Assembly: GCA_964020155.1 (NCBI GenBank)
Contig: OZ026560.1
Span: 2,561,759 to 2,625,758 of the forward strand
Source: Chondrilla cf. caribensis
Lineage: Eukaryota > Porifera > Demospongiae > Chondrillida > Chondrillidae
Length of the DNA stretch: 64,000 bases
Direction: 5' to 3'
Each line of letters begins with the position of its first letter. Positions within the stretch are counted from its first letter, which is position 1. This document shows positions 32,830 to 64,000 of the stretch, in pieces. The position numbers and the translations under genes are program-made. The notes beneath the pieces are model-generated. The model was not told the DNA's origin. It saw only the letters and a program-made list of their open reading frames with translations, and did not search any database.

Positions 32830-34044
32830 ATGTTTGTATGACATTGTATGTGTGTACAATATTTCCGAACATACACAACGTACATACCTTCAATATACAG
32901 TGTAAACCATTCACATGAACATAACATGTGCATCATAGCACAATGATAGGAATATGTGTGGATGCATTGTCACGCATGGGACAATTAAGACTTGAAATTA
33001 GAAACCATGTAATTCTCTCATACCAGTGGTTGGAACTGAAAATTGTCATTCTGTAAACATGTTTGTTATGACTAAGGCTCAGTGCAGATCAGCCTTTGAA
33101 GCAGTACAAAGTATTCATTTCTAATGATTCAAGCAAAGTTTATAAGGATGCATCAAAGACATTACATCCCAATTGTATGGACCACATAATTATTATGTAT
33201 GTCCATTGTGAGGCACTTTGGTATTTATCATTATATATTATGGGCATCGGTATACAGATAAAAGAATATTTTGTGATTAGGGTGACCAAAGAGTCCCTTC
33301 AAAGTAACTAATCAGCAGTGTTGAATTTATGGTTAGAGTCCACCAGCTATGATATCCATAGTACAATTGATATCAACTTACACAATTGAAGACATAATAC
33401 CTACAATTCATTGAACTCCACTGGTATATTCATTAATTGCAATTATTGTTATTAATGTGTGGTTAGATTAAGTACAAGTACAAACAATGTCAAGTACAAG
33501 GTAATGTGGTATTGTATAGCAATGTAGCAAAAATTGTTGGATGGAGACAGTAATTACAATTTGAACCCACTAAGAACTCACCTGTAATACAAGACACCCC
33601 AGCATCGTGGAAGTGGTCACAACTATCCACATCAGTACTGTGAGTGCAGTCAGTCAGTTTACTCTCTCTCCCATCACAGGTGACATTTCTCAACCAGATT
33701 CTACCTTTTCCAGGACCATAGTAAGCTCTAGTGTCTGCTGATCTACTGTACTCGTAGCTCAGCTGATGGCAAACTACATCAGCTTCATTCTTAGTCCAGG
33801 TATCTCCACACACTGTTCCCCATTCACCTCCAACCTGGATCTCAACCCGTCCTGAGTAGAAATTTACTGACTTCTCTCCATCCACAAGTCTGATCAACCC
33901 TGTAATTATGTATAATATGGACAATACGAAACACAGTAGCATAATGCACTATTGGTATCAGTACACTATTATTCTGCTACCTTCTCCATCAGCTTCAAAT
34001 ACAGGAACTGCGAGCAAAAAGAAAACCTTAAGTATAGTCTTCAT
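20730..34044 (-). CDS. SRCR receptor gene B, paralogue of gene A (15 exons)
   Basis: Complete near-duplicate of gene A. Exons: 33981-34044 (ATG, signal peptide [18 protein letters not shown]), SRCR 33582-33899, 26263-26568, 25603-25944, 25095-25394, 24544-24864, 24114-24449, 23585-23908, 23150-23470, 22714-23031, 22245-22556, 21624-21941, FN3-like 21262-21540, TM 21115-21181, tail 20730-21039. Total 4,236 nt, about 1,411 aa, same architecture and phases as A, no stop or frameshift seen. Differences include loss of one codon in the eighth SRCR exon, gain of one codon in the tail, QLGYEY to QLSYEY in SRCR 1, and a weaker donor (GTCAGG) after SRCR 2. Intron 2 is 7 kb because it holds a Ty3/gypsy element. 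The gene follows NBAS on the same strand. Likely a cell-surface receptor with SH2-docking tail motifs; ligand unknown. Confidence 0.87.
26931..27029. repeat. (TG)n tract and TG-rich flank of the gypsy insertion
   Basis: Pure TG run at about 26931-26976, followed by CATG/TG-rich sequence up to the 5' LTR. It corresponds to the TG-rich intron of gene A. Confidence 0.85.
27030..27413 (+). repeat. 5' LTR of gypsy element 1
   Basis: Pairs with 31142-31525. The first 45 bases contain an 18-bp direct duplication (gagcatccatcaatgtct twice). An AATAAA-like signal (gaaataaaag) lies near 27378, close to the LTR end. Confidence 0.95.
27563..28102 (+). CDS. Gypsy element 1 ORF1: Gag N-terminal region with SAP-like and coiled-coil segments
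   Basis: 179 codons from ATG 27563 to TAA 28100-28102. Residues about 16-47 ([17 protein letters not shown] then [12 protein letters not shown]) resemble a SAP helix-extended-helix motif. Residues about 105-165 form a heptad-rich coiled coil, like the N-terminal coiled coil of the Gag of gypsy element 2. The ORF2 frame, +1 relative, is already open from 28011, so the two frames overlap by about 92 nt. Either programmed +1 frameshifting or a frame-disrupting mutation separates them. Confidence 0.75.
   Translation: MAELQVTSFPLQSRKMTIAYLKIIAKELGLPTNAAREDLMQMVTGKLEQDNRQPSNTQVDVSEGHVRLQDVGGIFLDVEIREELEEEAEDGDNQSIASENGGQQLAMEQLLLDKQTLENEIEAQKKRLEQLWVKNCRLLGLIDSRDEEIAILKAEITTLRASHTAASYRQLYATEAPGA
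28107..31205 (+). CDS. Gypsy element 1 ORF2: Gag-protease with deleted RT/RNase H and integrase cores
   Basis: Open for about 1,032 codons; the boundary used is a GTG, and real entry may be by frameshift from ORF1. Order: Gag capsid-like segment ([15 protein letters not shown], about residues 50-200), CCHC zinc knuckle [14 protein letters not shown] (near 28866-28907), aspartic protease DSGA (near 29104), RT N-terminal part ([27 protein letters not shown]), then a direct jump near 30180 to the pre-integrase linker. The RT palm with YxDD and all of RNase H are missing. The HHCC zinc domain and first part of integrase are present, then a second jump near 30755 removes the later catalytic Asp and Glu before the C-terminal GPYRL module. 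Both junctions keep frame. The reading frame runs on into the 3' LTR. It cannot be autonomous. Confidence 0.85.
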   Translation: MNTSPPATGIPITSMFTPLSHPSTHVSTPTSKRKGQAPPVESFAGDSPDLTFEDWLPTLERAAQWNNWNQQEMLLQLAGHLKGRARQEWSLLKESDRSDYDLAVSLLRERLDPNNRTLAAQDFRHMQQGKDETVADFMRRLERTFSHAYGKDPLSKESRDLFLYGQLMDGLREEIARSPTVSGATDYIQLCLAAKSEERRRHELERRRHYQKGTSAGRNPLTASSQKSPAVSTPPRSSNPGPSQSGKNQPTRRCYQCGGVGHIARHCNKKKPTESTLQTRQVVTKLPQENSPADYLLSDSEGEVRKVTVTDQGSQPKCAPVSLQGVSTYGIIDSGADITIMGGALFKRVASQAKLKKSQLLKPDRTPYTYDGKPFTLDGRMLLDLTFEGRTIKTTIYIKMDATDQLLLSEGVCHQLGMLNYHPKVEVWQGGRNRKGPRRSKVPTVHVRLIYSVRVLPQQSAIVPVQVETPTAKSVLFEPFPPKEDSSLDACQLEAALIHPDDQGHAQLIVSNPTECVRKLERGTSLGRASDVVLVAAPPRAPTDVKRVIRNEQQSMREEKFQFILNQAEMSVSPHEREKLIKLLLSNHQAFALEEGEQGETDLLQFTIDTGDAAPKKQSARRIPFAVRQEVNRQLKQMMEQGVIQASSSPWVSPIVLVKKKDGTLCFRVDYRALNSVTKSDTFPLPRIEDPALAEMIDYLDKGQLPNDEGHARKIVLQAPLFTFLDGTLFFVDQKNQMRKRVVVPEQLKHRIMEECHGGRLGGHFSGNRLHRALAKRWWWQGMCSDTLEFCKNCLQCTAATSQRSSFHPPLQPIPVERTFQIIGVDLMELPRTSKGNQYVLVFQDFLSKFPLVFHVPDQKTERIVKILVEQVIPLFGVPEALLSKPISLRVGDHVFVKFPQHETGRYRKLSCPWFGPYRLMSLEGPDAIVSSMYYPQDDALRIHLSRVKTSPPLPIGSFWYGAEHSSNGRVPRWMTSLEQSLEDKPASRYPLRNLPQAPQSRDEPSHGEGGDVTEHPSMSEHPSMSDLRHNF
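31142..31525 (+). repeat. 3' LTR of gypsy element 1
   Basis: Matches the 5' LTR with visible differences near the positions equivalent to 27100, 27192 and 27370. The tail of ORF2 is translated from its first 64 bases. Confidence 0.95.
31530..32345. repeat. TG/CATG-rich low-complexity block in intron 2 of SRCR gene B
   Basis: Pure (TG)n at about 31975-32098 within degenerate TG-rich sequence. A roughly 80-bp unit with cttgtgtgtgtatgtacatg is repeated at about 31649 and 31715. No gene. Confidence 0.92.
32346..32870. repeat. Intron segment with diverged direct repeats and TG tract
   Basis: The motif agagtgttaaag followed by ttaatccac and actc occurs at about 32358-32394 and again at about 32654-32690, bracketing about 300 bp. 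Gene A has no such segment at the equivalent place. A TG run follows at about 32795-32828. This may be an insertion with terminal direct repeats; its identity was not recognised. Confidence 0.45.
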
Positions 34045-34710
34045 GGATCTGACTTTTAAAATGGAAAAATGGACTATTTGACTACTTTAAATCGGTTTTT
34101 ACCTACACTATGACCTTTCATAACCACATTAACACTTGTATAGTATCCCTGTATTATAGTATTAATATTATATAGGTATATACTAAGTGTATACAGTATG
34201 AACCTGAAATTATTGAATTATGGTACTGCAACCCTGATAGTGGTATAGGTCATCATGCTAATGTGATTAACTGAAATTATAATGCAATATTGGTGCCCAG
34301 GTAGCTTCAAAGGGCTTAAGCAATGGGATATATACTGCTATAATAACATGCGCCTACAGCTATATTCGTATACGCAATGTCATATTATTGATATGGAGTT
34401 GATTTTATTAAAGCTACAGTATTATTCCAGCTATTATCACCTTAATTGAGTCTGTATACATACAGTAATTTCAAAATACTGTAAACTGCATGATAATTAG
34501 ATATGTTATATGATACAATAAAGCAGAGAATAATAAACTGCTAATACCAGTCATTTATACCTTAACATCCACCAGAAATAAATAGTTGATCGTTTTACAT
34601 GAATTCTTCTGAATCACTACTCTCTACGTATAGCTCAATCATTTTTACCATGGATTCTTGGTATGACGTACATCAAAATTGACGAAATACATTGCAATGT
34701 TCAATAAAAA
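34045..34710. other. Intergenic region between NBAS 3' end and SRCR gene B start
   Basis: Only 666 bp separate the NBAS stop codon from the ATG of gene B on the same strand. The right edge of the segmental duplication falls inside it (about 34320). It must hold the NBAS 3' UTR and the gene B promoter. No TATA box or poly(A) signal could be assigned with confidence. Confidence 0.5.
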
Positions 34711-63867
<29,157 letters not shown>

Positions 63868-64000
63868 CTTTGCAACAAAGACAAATTAACACAGATGAAC
63901 TTGTGCACAGAATTGACAGTGGATAAAGGATTTGCCACATGAAGCAGCAATAAATAATTATTAGTGGACTTCATTGTATACAGACACATATATCGAGTAC

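Larger units (their letters stand above)
20619..34320. repeat. Segmental duplication, copy 2 (contains SRCR gene B)
   Basis: Partner of 442-9537. Its left edge coincides with the last base of the transposon-like element at 20618, and its right edge is near 34320. It contains a copy-specific gypsy insertion (27030-31525) and a different arrangement of TG-rich sequence (31530-32345). Confidence 0.88.

Overview
The window is nuclear DNA of a metazoan. Multi-exon genes with GT-AG introns, an animal NBAS orthologue, the complex I subunit NDUFS7, multi-domain SRCR receptors, Ty3/gypsy and non-LTR retroelements, and long (TG)n tracts all say animal. The SRCR-rich receptor cluster and the general texture suggest a sponge (Porifera). 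That narrower placement is an inference from gene content and was not tested.

Left half (about 0-34 kb). On the + strand the window opens with the last coding exon of NDUFS7 (84-273). Facing it on the - strand is a cluster of four related SRCR-receptor units. Unit A (549-9260) and unit B (20730-34044) are complete. Each can be spliced into 15 exons with consistent phases (I checked every junction) giving about 1,411 residues: signal peptide, 11 single-exon SRCR domains, an FN3-like module, one transmembrane helix and a tyrosine-rich cytoplasmic tail. Units C (15189-20002) and D (11588-13905) are a 5'-truncated, frameshifted copy and a heavily decayed pseudogene. A second, damaged NDUFS7 last exon lies next to the 3' end of C, so the ancestral duplicated block carried that exon along. 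A DNA-transposon-like element (20003-20618) with a 63-bp near-perfect palindrome sits exactly at the breakpoint between C and B. Unit B carries a Ty3/gypsy element (27030-31525) in its second intron. Its open reading frame has lost the RT/RNase H core and the integrase core through two in-frame deletions.

Right half (about 34.7-64 kb). The - strand holds the C-terminal 23 exons (about 1,285 codons, one open frame through all junctions) of an NBAS orthologue, the Sec39-family subunit of the ER tethering NRZ complex. Its 5' part lies beyond the window. Two large insertions occupy its introns. One is a full-length, young Ty3/gypsy element (37207-43194; LTRs of 282 bp with two differences seen) that landed 11 nt upstream of an NBAS 3' splice site. 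The other is a tandem array of 41 copies of 5S rRNA genes (53732-61357; 188-bp unit, same strand as NBAS) that fills one intron and shows nested higher-order repeats. Introns also carry pogo/Tigger-like MITEs, minisatellites and many (TG/AC)n tracts.

Most noteworthy are the 5S array inside a protein-coding intron, the recently duplicated tyrosine-tailed SRCR receptor cluster with a transposon at its breakpoint, and the gypsy insertion at an NBAS splice acceptor.
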